From contig OZ219809.1 in NCBI GenBank assembly GCA_964291375.2, positions 1,240,001-1,304,000 on the forward strand: a stretch of 64,000 nt of DNA. The letters are read 5' to 3'. A program made the translations under genes and the position numbers. This DNA is from 3107 sp001483205. Lineage in GTDB: Bacteria; Pseudomonadota; Alphaproteobacteria; Rhodobacterales; Rhodobacteraceae. Below, in pieces: positions 8,418 through 16,844 of the stretch. Positions within the stretch are counted from its first letter, which is position 1, and every line of letters begins with the position of its first letter. The notes beneath the pieces were generated by a model. The model made no database searches. It was not told the DNA's origin and was given only the letters and a program-made list of their open reading frames with translations.

Positions 8418-11222
8418 ATGAGTTTTCAGCAGCCCCGGATCGACACCTCGCCCAAGGTCTCTGACGAGATCCGCCGGACCACCTGCTATATGTGCGCCTG
8501 TCGCTGTGGCATCAACGTTCACATGAAGGACGGCAAGGTCGCCTATATCGAGGGCAACCGCGATCACCCGGTCAACAAGGGTGTGCTCTGCGCCAAGGGG
8601 TCCGCCGGGATCATGCAGGTCAACGCCCCGTCACGGCTGCGCGCCCCGTTGCGCCGTGTGGGGCCGCGCGGATCGGGCGAATTTCAGGAAATCAGTTGGG
8701 ATGACGCCCTGTCGATTGCCTGCGGCTGGCTGGAAAACATCCGCCACGATGCACCGGAAAAGCTCGCCTTCTTTACCGGGCGCGATCAGTCGCAGAGCTT
8801 CACCAGCTTTTGGGCGCAGAGTTTCGGCACCCCCAACTATGCGGCCCATGGGGGGTTCTGCTCGGTCAACATGGCCACCGGCGGCATCTACACCATGGGC
8901 GGCGCGTTCTGGGAGTTCGGTCAGCCGGATTGGGAGCACACGCGGCTGTTCCTGCTGTTCGGCGTGGCAGAGGACCACGATTCAAACCCGATCAAGATGG
9001 GAATCGGCAGGATCAAGGCCCGCGGTGCGCGGGTGATCGGCATAAACCCGATCCGGTCCGGCTATAACGCGGTTGCCGATGAGTGGGTCGGCATCACGCC
9101 GGGCACCGATGGCCTGTTCATCCTGTCCCTGATCCATTGCCTGATCAGGGCGGGCCGGATCGACCTTGACTACCTCAGCCGCTATACCAACGCGCCGGTG
9201 CTGCTTGATAGTGCAACCGGGCTGTTCCTGCGCGACGAAAACGGCAAGCCGCTGGTTATCGACCGGCGGAGCGGGCGGCTCTTGGCGTTCGACGCCCCCG
9301 GCATCTATCCCGATCTTGCCGCCACCCATGACGGCCACCGCACCGTCTTTCAGCACATGGCAGAGCGTTACCTGAGCGACGACCATGCGCCCGAGGCAGT
9401 GGCCGAACGATGCGGCATACCTGCGGGCCGCATCCGCGCCATTGCCGCCGAGCTGGCCCGCGTCGCCTTTGACGAAGCCTTTGAGATCGACCGGGAATGG
9501 ACCGATTTTCGCGGCGAGACCCATAAGAAGATGACAGGCCGCCCGGTTTCCATGCACGCCATGCGCGGCATATCCGCCCATGCCAACGGGTTTCAGACCT
9601 GCCGCGCGCTGCATGTGCTGCAAATCCTGCTTGGCACGGTCGAGGTTCCGGGCGGGTTCCGTTTCAAACCGCCCTACCCCAAACCGGCAGAGGCGCACCC
9701 CACCCCCCATTGCAACGCACAACCGGACTGTCCGCTTGACGGCCCGCATCTGGGTTTCGTCCACGGCCCGGAGCATCTGGCGCTGAAGGCCGACGGCAGC
9801 CCGGCCCGGATTGACAAGGCGTTTACCTGGGAAAACCCGATGTCGGCCCATGGCCTGATGCACATGGTCATCTCGAATGCCCATGCGGGCGACCCCTACC
9901 GGATTGACACGCTGTTCATGTATATGGCCAACATGTCGTGGAATTCGAGCATGAACACCCGCGGCGTGATCGACATGCTGACCGACACCGACGCGAACGG
10001 CGATTATGTGATCCCGCATATCATCTATTCGGATGCCTACAGTTCCGAGATGGTCGCCTATGCCGATCTGATCCTGCCCGACACCACCTATCTGGAGCGC
10101 CACGACTGTATCAGCCTGCTCGACCGCCCGATCTGCGAGGCCGATGCCGCCGCCGACGCAATCCGCTGGCCGGTGATTGAGCCCGACCGCGACGTGCGCG
10201 GCTTTCAGACCGTGCTGATCCAACTGGCCAACCGGATGAAACTGCCGGGTTTTACCCGCGAAGACCGCAGCCCCAAATGGCAGGATTACGCTGATTACAT
10301 CGTCAACCATGAGCGCAAGCCCGGTATCGGCCCGCTGGCCGGGTTTCGCGGCAATGGTGATCGGCGCGGGCGCGGCCCGGTCAATCCGGACCAGTTGAAC
10401 CGCTATATCGAGAATGGCGGCTTTTTTGTTGAGCATGTCCCCGACGGGGCTGAATACTACAAGCCGTGGAACATGGGGTATCAGGACTGGGCGGTGTCGA
10501 TGGGGTTCTATGACGCACCACAGCCCTATCTGTTTCAGCTATATCTGGAACCAATGCGCAAGTTTCAGCGTGCCGCCGAGGGCCATGGGGAACGCCAGCC
10601 CCCCGATCACCTGCGCGCGCGGATCAGGCGCATGATGGACCCGCTGCCGGTCTGGTATCCGCCGGGCGGGGATGAGGACGGCGACGAGCAGGCGTTTCCG
10701 GTCCACGCGCTGACTCAGCGCCCGATGGCGATGTATCATAGCTGGGGGGCGCAAAACGCCTGGCTGCGTCAGATACACGGGCGCAACCCGCTCTATGTGC
10801 CGACAAAGCTGTGGGAACAGCACGGGTTTCAGGAGGGCGACTGGGCGCGCGTCACCTCTGCCCACGGGTCAATCACCGTGCCCGTCGCCCATCACGGCGG
10901 TCTCAATGAAAACACCGTCTGGACGTGGAACGCCATCGGCAAGCGCAAGGGTGCATGGGCGCTCTCTGACGATGCGCCCGAGGCAACCCGGGGGTTTCTG
11001 CTCAATCACCTGATCCACGAATTGCTGCCGCCAAAGGGGGATGGCCTGCGCTGGAGCAACTCTGACCCGATCACCGGACAGGCGGCATGGTTCGATTTGC
11101 GGGTGAAGATCGAAAGGGTTGCCGCCGCCGGTGCCACCGCCGAATCTGCCCCGGTGTTTGGGCCGATCCTGTCGCCGGTTGGCCGGGGCCACGGAGACCT
11201 TGCATGGAAGGTGGGGACATGA
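8418..11222 (+). CDS. soeA: Sulfite dehydrogenase (quinone), molybdopterin subunit SoeA
   Basis: A 934-residue molybdopterin oxidoreductase of the complex iron-sulfur molybdoenzyme family. The N-terminal [4Fe-4S] motif CYMCACRCG is followed by a fourth cysteine in VLCAKG. There is no twin-arginine leader, consistent with a cytoplasm-facing enzyme such as SoeA. HGGFCSVNMA may hold the molybdenum ligand. The C-terminal MopB domain begins near PMAMYHSWGAQN. With SoeB and SoeC it would oxidise sulfite to sulfate and pass electrons to quinone. The assignment over other DMSO reductase-type enzymes relies on the xsc-pta neighbours, which release sulfite in the cytoplasm. Confidence 0.87.
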   Translation: MSFQQPRIDTSPKVSDEIRRTTCYMCACRCGINVHMKDGKVAYIEGNRDHPVNKGVLCAKGSAGIMQVNAPSRLRAPLRRVGPRGSGEFQEISWDDALSIACGWLENIRHDAPEKLAFFTGRDQSQSFTSFWAQSFGTPNYAAHGGFCSVNMATGGIYTMGGAFWEFGQPDWEHTRLFLLFGVAEDHDSNPIKMGIGRIKARGARVIGINPIRSGYNAVADEWVGITPGTDGLFILSLIHCLIRAGRIDLDYLSRYTNAPVLLDSATGLFLRDENGKPLVIDRRSGRLLAFDAPGIYPDLAATHDGHRTVFQHMAERYLSDDHAPEAVAERCGIPAGRIRAIAAELARVAFDEAFEIDREWTDFRGETHKKMTGRPVSMHAMRGISAHANGFQTCRALHVLQILLGTVEVPGGFRFKPPYPKPAEAHPTPHCNAQPDCPLDGPHLGFVHGPEHLALKADGSPARIDKAFTWENPMSAHGLMHMVISNAHAGDPYRIDTLFMYMANMSWNSSMNTRGVIDMLTDTDANGDYVIPHIIYSDAYSSEMVAYADLILPDTTYLERHDCISLLDRPICEADAAADAIRWPVIEPDRDVRGFQTVLIQLANRMKLPGFTREDRSPKWQDYADYIVNHERKPGIGPLAGFRGNGDRRGRGPVNPDQLNRYIENGGFFVEHVPDGAEYYKPWNMGYQDWAVSMGFYDAPQPYLFQLYLEPMRKFQRAAEGHGERQPPDHLRARIRRMMDPLPVWYPPGGDEDGDEQAFPVHALTQRPMAMYHSWGAQNAWLRQIHGRNPLYVPTKLWEQHGFQEGDWARVTSAHGSITVPVAHHGGLNENTVWTWNAIGKRKGAWALSDDAPEATRGFLLNHLIHELLPPKGDGLRWSNSDPITGQAAWFDLRVKIERVAAAGATAESAPVFGPILSPVGRGHGDLAWKVGT

Positions 11223-11271
11223 TGCGCCGTGCCGTGAGCATATCGCCTGACGATGTGAAAGGGGCGGCCCT

Positions 11272-12033
11272 ATGACAACCCTGCCCGCCACCACCGACCG
11301 AAAGCTCGGCCTGGTCATTGACCTTGACACCTGCGTCGGCTGCCATGCCTGCGTGATCTCGTGCAAGGGCTGGAACACCGAAAACTACGGCGCGCCGCTC
11401 AGCGACATCGACGCTTACGGGGCAAAACCCGAGGGAACCTTTCTGAACCGCATCCATACGTTTGAGGTGCAGCCGGAAACCGGCCCCGCCCGGACCGTCC
11501 ACTTTCCCAAATCCTGCCTGCATTGCGAGGATGCGCCCTGCGTGACCGTCTGCCCCACCGGTGCGAGTTACAAACGCGCCGAGGACGGCATCGTTCTGGT
11601 CAATGAAAGCGCTTGCATCGGCTGTGGACTCTGTGCCTGGGCCTGTCCCTATGGGGCGCGGGAGCTTGATCAGGCGGAAGGGGTGATGAAGAAATGCACC
11701 CTCTGCGTGGACCGGATCTATAACGACAATCTGCCGGAAGAGGACCGTGTGCCCGCCTGTGTGCGCACCTGCCCCGCCGGGGCGCGCCATTTCGGAGACC
11801 TCGGCGACCCGGACAGCGAGGTGTCAAAACTGGTTGCCGAACGCGGCGGCATTGACCTGATGCCCGAACAGGAAACCCGCCCGGTCAACAAATACCTGCC
11901 GCCGCGCCCCCGCGACACGATGGCGGAAACCGACATTCTCGCCCCGCTGCTCACCCCGGTAGCGCAAGAGCCGGGGGGCTTTCTCGGCTGGCTCGACAAG
12001 GCGCTGACCGCCCTTCCCGGAGGGCGCGCCTGA
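11272..12033 (+). CDS. soeB: Sulfite dehydrogenase iron-sulfur subunit SoeB
   Basis: 253 residues of DmsB/PsrB type with four cysteine clusters, seen as CVGCHACVISCKGWN, CLHCEDAPCVTVCPTGA, CIGCGLCAWACPYGA and CTLCVDRI...CVRTCPAGA. This is the arrangement that binds four [4Fe-4S] clusters and wires the molybdenum subunit to the membrane anchor. It starts 49 bp after soeA with GGGGCGG as a likely RBS, and its stop overlaps the soeC start (TGATG), indicating translational coupling. Confidence 0.9.
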   Translation: MTTLPATTDRKLGLVIDLDTCVGCHACVISCKGWNTENYGAPLSDIDAYGAKPEGTFLNRIHTFEVQPETGPARTVHFPKSCLHCEDAPCVTVCPTGASYKRAEDGIVLVNESACIGCGLCAWACPYGARELDQAEGVMKKCTLCVDRIYNDNLPEEDRVPACVRTCPAGARHFGDLGDPDSEVSKLVAERGGIDLMPEQETRPVNKYLPPRPRDTMAETDILAPLLTPVAQEPGGFLGWLDKALTALPGGRA

Positions 12034-12905
12034 TGCACCCCGCGCCATCGGTCATCCTGTTTACCGTCCTGTCCGGGGCGGGTTTCGGGCTACTGACCTT
12101 TCTTGGCCTTGGCTATCCGGCTGTGACCGGGCTGCCCGCCTTTGGCCTGTTTGCCGTCGCCTACGGGCTGGCGGTGGGGGGGCTGATTTCTTCGACCTTC
12201 CACCTGGGCCGCCCGGAGCGCGCGCTCAAAGCCTTCAGCCAGTGGCGGACAAGCTGGCTGTCCCGCGAGGGCTGGCTGGCGGTTCTGGCGCTGGTGGTCA
12301 CCGGGGTGTATGCACTTGGGGTGATCTTTTTCGACACACGGCTGCGCGCGGCGGGGATTGCGGGGGCGGCGCTGTCGCTGGCCACCGTGTTTGCCACCGC
12401 GATGATCTATGGCCAGCTCAGGACGGTTCCGCGCTGGAACAGCCCGCTGACCCCGGCTTATTTCCTGTCGGTCTCTGTTGCCGGGGGCGCGTTGCTGTCC
12501 GGCCAGACGCATATCGCCGTGGGGGTGCTGGCGCTTTCGGGCGGGGTGCAGGTGGTTGCCTGGATGCTTGGGGACGGACGGTTTGCCGGGCGCGGCCATA
12601 GCATGGCGACCGCCACCGGGCTGGAGGGCGGGGCCGTGCGTCTGTTCGAGCCGCCCCATACCGGCGCGAATTATCTGCTGAAAGAGTTCGTCCATGTCAT
12701 TGGCCGCAGACACGCGCGCAAGCTGCGCATTATCGCCGTTCTGGGGATGAGTGTGCTGCCTGCCCTGCTGTTGCTCGCCGCGCCGCCCGGACCTCTGGTT
12801 ATCCTTGTCGCCACCGTCCTGCATCTGGGGGGCGTTGCGGTGTCCCGCTGGCTGTTCTTTGCCGAGGCGGAACATGTGGTCGGCCTCTATTACGGCAAGC
12901 GGTGA
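12033..12905 (+). CDS. soeC: Sulfite dehydrogenase membrane anchor SoeC (DmsC-type)
   Basis: 290 residues, strongly hydrophobic, with about eight predicted transmembrane helices, beginning with VILFTVLSGAGFGLLTFLGL. DmsC-family hallmarks are STFHLGRPERALKAFSQWRT and the RTVPRWNSPLTPAYFL loop. It anchors SoeAB to the inner membrane and hands electrons to the quinone pool. It is the last gene of the taurine/sulfite unit and converges with the HEPN gene after a 25-bp gap. Confidence 0.88.
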   Translation: MHPAPSVILFTVLSGAGFGLLTFLGLGYPAVTGLPAFGLFAVAYGLAVGGLISSTFHLGRPERALKAFSQWRTSWLSREGWLAVLALVVTGVYALGVIFFDTRLRAAGIAGAALSLATVFATAMIYGQLRTVPRWNSPLTPAYFLSVSVAGGALLSGQTHIAVGVLALSGGVQVVAWMLGDGRFAGRGHSMATATGLEGGAVRLFEPPHTGANYLLKEFVHVIGRRHARKLRIIAVLGMSVLPALLLLAAPPGPLVILVATVLHLGGVAVSRWLFFAEAEHVVGLYYGKR

Positions 12906-12930
12906 CGAAGGGGCGCGTTGCTGTGGGGGG

Positions 12931-13608
12931 TCACTCCACAACCGGATAAAACGGCTGCCCCCAATCCTCATGCGGGTTGTCCATCATTATGTCCACGAAT
13001 ACGGGCATCAGAAACCCGAGGATTTCGGCCCCGGCGCGGACCTGATCCCGATTCACGCTGCTGTTCCAGGTCGAGCCGCCATGGACCAACTGGTTGCGTA
13101 ACACATAGAGACGGTCAAAGACGAAGCTCAATACCATCACGGTGTCGCCGCTCTGAAAGACCCGTCTGAATTTGCGGTCCGAGTCTCTGAAACGGTCTCT
13201 CCAGTCCTCAAAGCCCTCAATGCCGTTGTGGTGCTGCCAGAAAGGATTGAAGACATACTTGTTTTTCAGCAACAGGCGCACGGGGCCCGAAAACCGGTTC
13301 CACAGCGCGTTGTAAATCTGCCGTTCCGTATCGAGTCTGACCAGCTTGCCGAAATAGTTCTTGAACGATTGCCGCTCGCCGGGGGCAATGGACTGAAATT
13401 CCCGCTCGTCAGCATAGGCGGCATTGAAGGCGATCCAGAGAAAGATGAACCGGGCATCGTCATCGGCTTGGGCGACTTCGCTTTCGGCCCGGCCGATCCA
13501 GCTTATGGTGCGATGAACCCGAAGCCCCATGCCCGCGCCCTTCGGAAAACCATCGCGAATGCTGCGCTGTTTCGCTTTTAGCGTTGCGTGATCAAGCGCG
13601 CCGTCCAT
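12931..13608 (-). CDS. HEPN-domain-like protein, possible RNase
   Basis: About 225 residues from an ATG at 13608 preceded by GGGGGCAGG; longer in-frame starts exist. The C-terminal half contains FVFDRLYVLRNQLVHGGSTW, in which RNQLVH fits the R-x4-H active motif of HEPN ribonucleases. The upstream part has FIFLWIAFNAAYAD, common in Apea-like HEPN proteins. There is no signal peptide or membrane segment. No partner antitoxin (MNT or similar) is adjacent: the neighbours are soeC (convergent) and hemC (same strand). It may be a solitary defence or stress RNase, or an uncharacterised HEPN protein with another role. The assignment is from motif only. Confidence 0.6.
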   Translation of the reverse strand: MDGALDHATLKAKQRSIRDGFPKGAGMGLRVHRTISWIGRAESEVAQADDDARFIFLWIAFNAAYADEREFQSIAPGERQSFKNYFGKLVRLDTERQIYNALWNRFSGPVRLLLKNKYVFNPFWQHHNGIEGFEDWRDRFRDSDRKFRRVFQSGDTVMVLSFVFDRLYVLRNQLVHGGSTWNSSVNRDQVRAGAEILGFLMPVFVDIMMDNPHEDWGQPFYPVVE

Positions 13609-13758
13609 TGCCTGCCCCCGTCCGGATGTTATCTGCGTATGGCCGGGGATTTTTGTGCGCGCCGCCAAAATATGCAAGAAAAAAATAACGGATTTCGCGT
13701 TCTGGGCGAACAGCCGGGCGGATGGCTTGATTGCCGATGCGCCATCATACAAAGGCCC

Positions 13759-14706
13759 CTAACCGCCCCAGTCAAAAAACCCGGCGGGCGCGGCGGCAAG
13801 CAACCGGCGTCCGATCTCCTCTCCCAGTCGCGCCGCATCCCCGAGCATTGCCTCGCCCTCTGCCGTCAGCTTCTCGGACCCGTCGGGGCGCAGGATTTCC
13901 CCGCGCAGGCGGATGGTATCCCCGCACCGCTCGGCCAGCCCGGCGACAGGCGTTTCGCAAGACCCGTCAAGCACGGCCAGAAACGCCCGTTCCGCCGCCA
14001 CACGCTGCCCGGTGCAAGGGTCGTGAACCGCCGACAGCATCTCGGCCACAGTGCCGTCATCCTGCCGCCGCTCAATCCCGATCGCCCCCTGGGCAACGGC
14101 GGGCAGAACCTCATCCACCGGGATCGGCGTTGCGGGCGCACCCGCCCCCCCCAGCCGGTTCAGCCCGGCCATGGCCAGAAAGGTCGCCGCCGCCACCCCT
14201 GCCTCCAGCTTGCGCAGGCGCGTCCCGACACTGCCGCGAAACTCCACCACCTTAAGATCGGGCCGCCGGTTGAGAAGCTGCGCCCGGCGGCGCAGGCTGG
14301 AGGTGCCGACAGTCGCGCCCGGCTTCAGCTCGGCAATCCGTCCGGCACCGGGTGACACGAAAGCGTCGCGCACATCCTCGCGCGGCAGGAAAGCATCAAA
14401 GGTCAGCCCTTCCGGTTGTCGGACCGGCATGTCCTTTGCCGAATGAACCGCCATGTCTATCGCGCCGGACAGCAGCGCGGCCTCGATTTCCCGCGTAAAC
14501 AGGCCCTTGCCGCCGATGTCCCTGAGCGAACGATGGCCGATGCGGTCGCCCGTGGTTCTGATCGTCACGATCTCGAAGGCCCGCCCCGGCAGATCAAAAG
14601 CGGCGGCCAGACGGTCGCGGGCCTCCCGCGCCTGCGCCAGCGCGAGCGGCGAGCCTCTGGTGCCGATTTTCAGCGGTGCGGACGGGGTGGGCAAAACCGG
14701 TTTCAT
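13759..14706 (-). CDS. hemC: Porphobilinogen deaminase (hydroxymethylbilane synthase)
   Basis: 315 residues. It joins four porphobilinogens into hydroxymethylbilane for haem and related tetrapyrroles. Motifs: KIGTRGSPLALAQA at the N-terminus, TTGDRI, DIGGKGLFTREIE, HSAKDMP and VGTSSLRRRAQL. The dipyrromethane-binding cysteine is in VLDGSCETPVAGLAE, slightly different from the common DGGCQVP. It is divergent from hemE, with a 130-bp gap that must hold both promoters. Confidence 0.96.
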   Translation of the reverse strand: MKPVLPTPSAPLKIGTRGSPLALAQAREARDRLAAAFDLPGRAFEIVTIRTTGDRIGHRSLRDIGGKGLFTREIEAALLSGAIDMAVHSAKDMPVRQPEGLTFDAFLPREDVRDAFVSPGAGRIAELKPGATVGTSSLRRRAQLLNRRPDLKVVEFRGSVGTRLRKLEAGVAAATFLAMAGLNRLGGAGAPATPIPVDEVLPAVAQGAIGIERRQDDGTVAEMLSAVHDPCTGQRVAAERAFLAVLDGSCETPVAGLAERCGDTIRLRGEILRPDGSEKLTAEGEAMLGDAARLGEEIGRRLLAAAPAGFFDWGG

Positions 14707-14752
14707 GGCGTCTGTCTAATCGCGGCAAAATGCCATGGCAACGCCCATCCGC

Positions 14753-14781
14753 TTGACATCCCGCCGCCCGCGCGGGACGAA
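14753..14781 (+). promoter_or_regulatory. Possible hemE promoter
   Basis: TTGACA (14753-14758) is followed by a GC-rich spacer with a poor -10 around 14776. It lies in the hemC/hemE divergent region. The -35 match is good and the -10 weak, as is common in these genomes. Confidence 0.3.
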
Positions 14782-14839
14782 AGCCATACCATAACCGGGC
14801 GAGGGAAGACCGGGTGCCATGAAACAGAAGGCCGCCCCA

Positions 14840-15871
14840 ATGACGACGAAGAAACTGCTGAGGGCACTGGCGGGCGAGGCCCAGCCGACACCGCCGGTCT
14901 GGATGATGCGACAGGCGGGCCGCTATTTGCCGGAATACCGCGCGGTACGGGCGCGGGCCGGGGATTTCCTGTCGCTCTGCTATACGCCGGACCTGGCGGC
15001 AGAGGTCACGCTGCAACCGATCCGGCGCTATGGCTTTGACGCGGCGATCCTGTTTGCCGACATCCTTCTGGTGCCGCAGGCTCTGGGGGCAGAGCTGTGG
15101 TTTGCCGATGGCGAGGGGCCGCGCCTGTCGCCCGTCGCCACCGCCGCCGACATTGACGCCCTGGCAGAGGCTGCCGCCGTGCATGAGCGGCTTGCCCCCG
15201 TCTATGAGACCGTGCGCATCCTGTCGCGGGAACTGCCTGCGCAGACGGCGCTGATTGGTTTTGCCGGGGCACCCTGGACCGTCGCCACCTATATGATTGC
15301 CGGGCGCGGCACCCCGGATCAGGCCCCGGCCCACCGGCTGAAAGACGAAGCGCGGGGCACTTTCGACCGCCTGATTGACCGCCTGACCGGTGCCACCATC
15401 GAATACCTCTCTGCCCAAATCGACGCCGGGGCCGAGGTGGTAAAGCTGTTTGACAGTTGGGCCGGGTCGCTGGCCCCGGCGGATTTCGCCCGCTATGCCG
15501 TTGCCCCTGCGCGGCAGATCATCGCCGCACTCAAACAGCGTCACCCCGGCATTCCGGTCATCGCCTTTCCGCGCGGGGCCGGGTCGGGCTATGCCGGGTT
15601 CGCGCGGGCCACGGGCGCGGATTGCGTCGCCCTTGATCAGACGGTCGCCCCGGAATGGGCGGCGCACCATGTGCAGGTGGACGGCTGCGTTCAGGGCAAC
15701 CTCGCCCCCCGGCACCTGATTGGCGGCGGTCAGGCGCTGGTTGACGAGACCCATGCCATCGTCCGCGCCTTCCGCCACGGGCCGCATATCTTTAACCTCG
15801 GCCACGGGATCACCCCCGACGCTGACCCGGCAAATGTCCGACTGATGTTAGAGGCCGTGGCCGACGCCTGA
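14840..15871 (+). CDS. hemE: Uroporphyrinogen decarboxylase
   Basis: About 343 residues. It decarboxylates the four acetate side chains of uroporphyrinogen III to give coproporphyrinogen III. Family signatures: PPVWMMRQAGRYLPEYRAVR near the N-terminus, GFAGAPWTVATYMIAG, and VKLFDSWAGSL. I chose the ATG at 14840 (AGAAGG eight bases upstream, and KKLLRALAGE aligned to typical HemE N-termini) over the in-frame ATG at 14819. A short inverted repeat, GCCTGA/TCAGGC, overlaps the stop and may form a weak hairpin between hemE and the convergent ccdA. Confidence 0.96.
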   Translation: MTTKKLLRALAGEAQPTPPVWMMRQAGRYLPEYRAVRARAGDFLSLCYTPDLAAEVTLQPIRRYGFDAAILFADILLVPQALGAELWFADGEGPRLSPVATAADIDALAEAAAVHERLAPVYETVRILSRELPAQTALIGFAGAPWTVATYMIAGRGTPDQAPAHRLKDEARGTFDRLIDRLTGATIEYLSAQIDAGAEVVKLFDSWAGSLAPADFARYAVAPARQIIAALKQRHPGIPVIAFPRGAGSGYAGFARATGADCVALDQTVAPEWAAHHVQVDGCVQGNLAPRHLIGGGQALVDETHAIVRAFRHGPHIFNLGHGITPDADPANVRLMLEAVADA

Positions 15872-15888
15872 TCGCTGGCTCAGGCCCC

Positions 15889-16644
15889 TCACCCGAACCG
15901 CTGCAACAGCGGGAAGGCCTCATTCAGCCACCACGCCAGATCGGTAAACGTGCCGGTGATCATCATCAGCCCCACGGTCCACAGCAACAGCCCCGCGATC
16001 CGCTCAATCCGGGCCATATGGCGCTTCATCCACGCCATCACCCCGCTCAGCCGGGGAAAGAAGGCGGCGACCAGAAGGAACGGAATGCCCAGCCCCATCG
16101 CGTAGACCCCGAGCAAAACCGCCCCCCGCGCAACAGAACCATCCTGCGCCGCCATGGTCAGAATTGCGCCGAGTTGCGGCCCGATGCACGGGGTCCAGCC
16201 GAACGCAAAGGCAAGGCCCAGAATATAGGCCCCGAAAGCAGACCCCCCCCGCGCGCCTGCGTCAATGCGCAGTTCCCGCTCCAGCACGGGGATGCGCCAG
16301 ACACCGACAAAATGCGCCCCGAAGATCATTATGACGACCCCGGACAGCGACGTAAACCATTGCTGGTTTTGCAGAAAGAACCGGCCAAGGGCGGATGCCC
16401 CCGCGCCGAGAAGCAAAAACACCGTGGACAGCCCGAGCACGAAAAACAGCGCAGGCAGCAGCGTGCGGCGGCGGGCGTGCGCATCAGCCCCCCCCATGTC
16501 AGAGACCGAAATGCCGCCCATATAGGCCAGATAGGGCGGCACCACGGGCAGGACGCAGGGGCTGAGGAAGGACAACAGCCCCCCGAGCAGCGCCACGAGC
16601 AGCGAGGGCAACAGGCCCGCGTCAAAAACATCTATGCCGAACAT
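15889..16644 (-). CDS. ccdA: Cytochrome c biogenesis protein CcdA
   Basis: 251 residues, six transmembrane helices. It carries reducing equivalents from cytoplasmic thioredoxin across the inner membrane for haem attachment to apocytochrome c. The two redox cysteines lie in membrane motifs: SFLSPCVLPVVPPYLAYMGG and FGWTPCIGPQLG. The start at 16644 (MFGIDVF) fits the family; an upstream in-frame start would add a non-hydrophobic arginine-rich extension. It is convergent with hemE. Confidence 0.93.
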   Translation of the reverse strand: MFGIDVFDAGLLPSLLVALLGGLLSFLSPCVLPVVPPYLAYMGGISVSDMGGADAHARRRTLLPALFFVLGLSTVFLLLGAGASALGRFFLQNQQWFTSLSGVVIMIFGAHFVGVWRIPVLERELRIDAGARGGSAFGAYILGLAFAFGWTPCIGPQLGAILTMAAQDGSVARGAVLLGVYAMGLGIPFLLVAAFFPRLSGVMAWMKRHMARIERIAGLLLWTVGLMMITGTFTDLAWWLNEAFPLLQRFG

Positions 16645-16783
16645 TGGGTCATCCGTCGGGGTTTTGCCCTCAATACGCCATGGGCGCGCCGGGGTCACGG
16701 GGCAGACGGTCACAATACCGTTTGCGGCGGGGCGGGGGCGTCGGGCGACCCCTGCCACGGCTCACAAACGCCCTGAAAATCCC

Positions 16784-16812
16784 TTGACATTCTGCCGGTT
16801 TTATCGGTTGAT
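16784..16812 (+). promoter_or_regulatory. Possible promoter of the Sel1-repeat gene
   Basis: TTGACA (16784-16789), a 17-bp spacer and GTTGAT (16807-16812) lie 33 bp before the ATG at 16845, in a locally AT-richer stretch. Confidence 0.4.
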
Positions 16813-16844
16813 TGTTCGCAATTCGGATACGGGGGGTGGATAGG

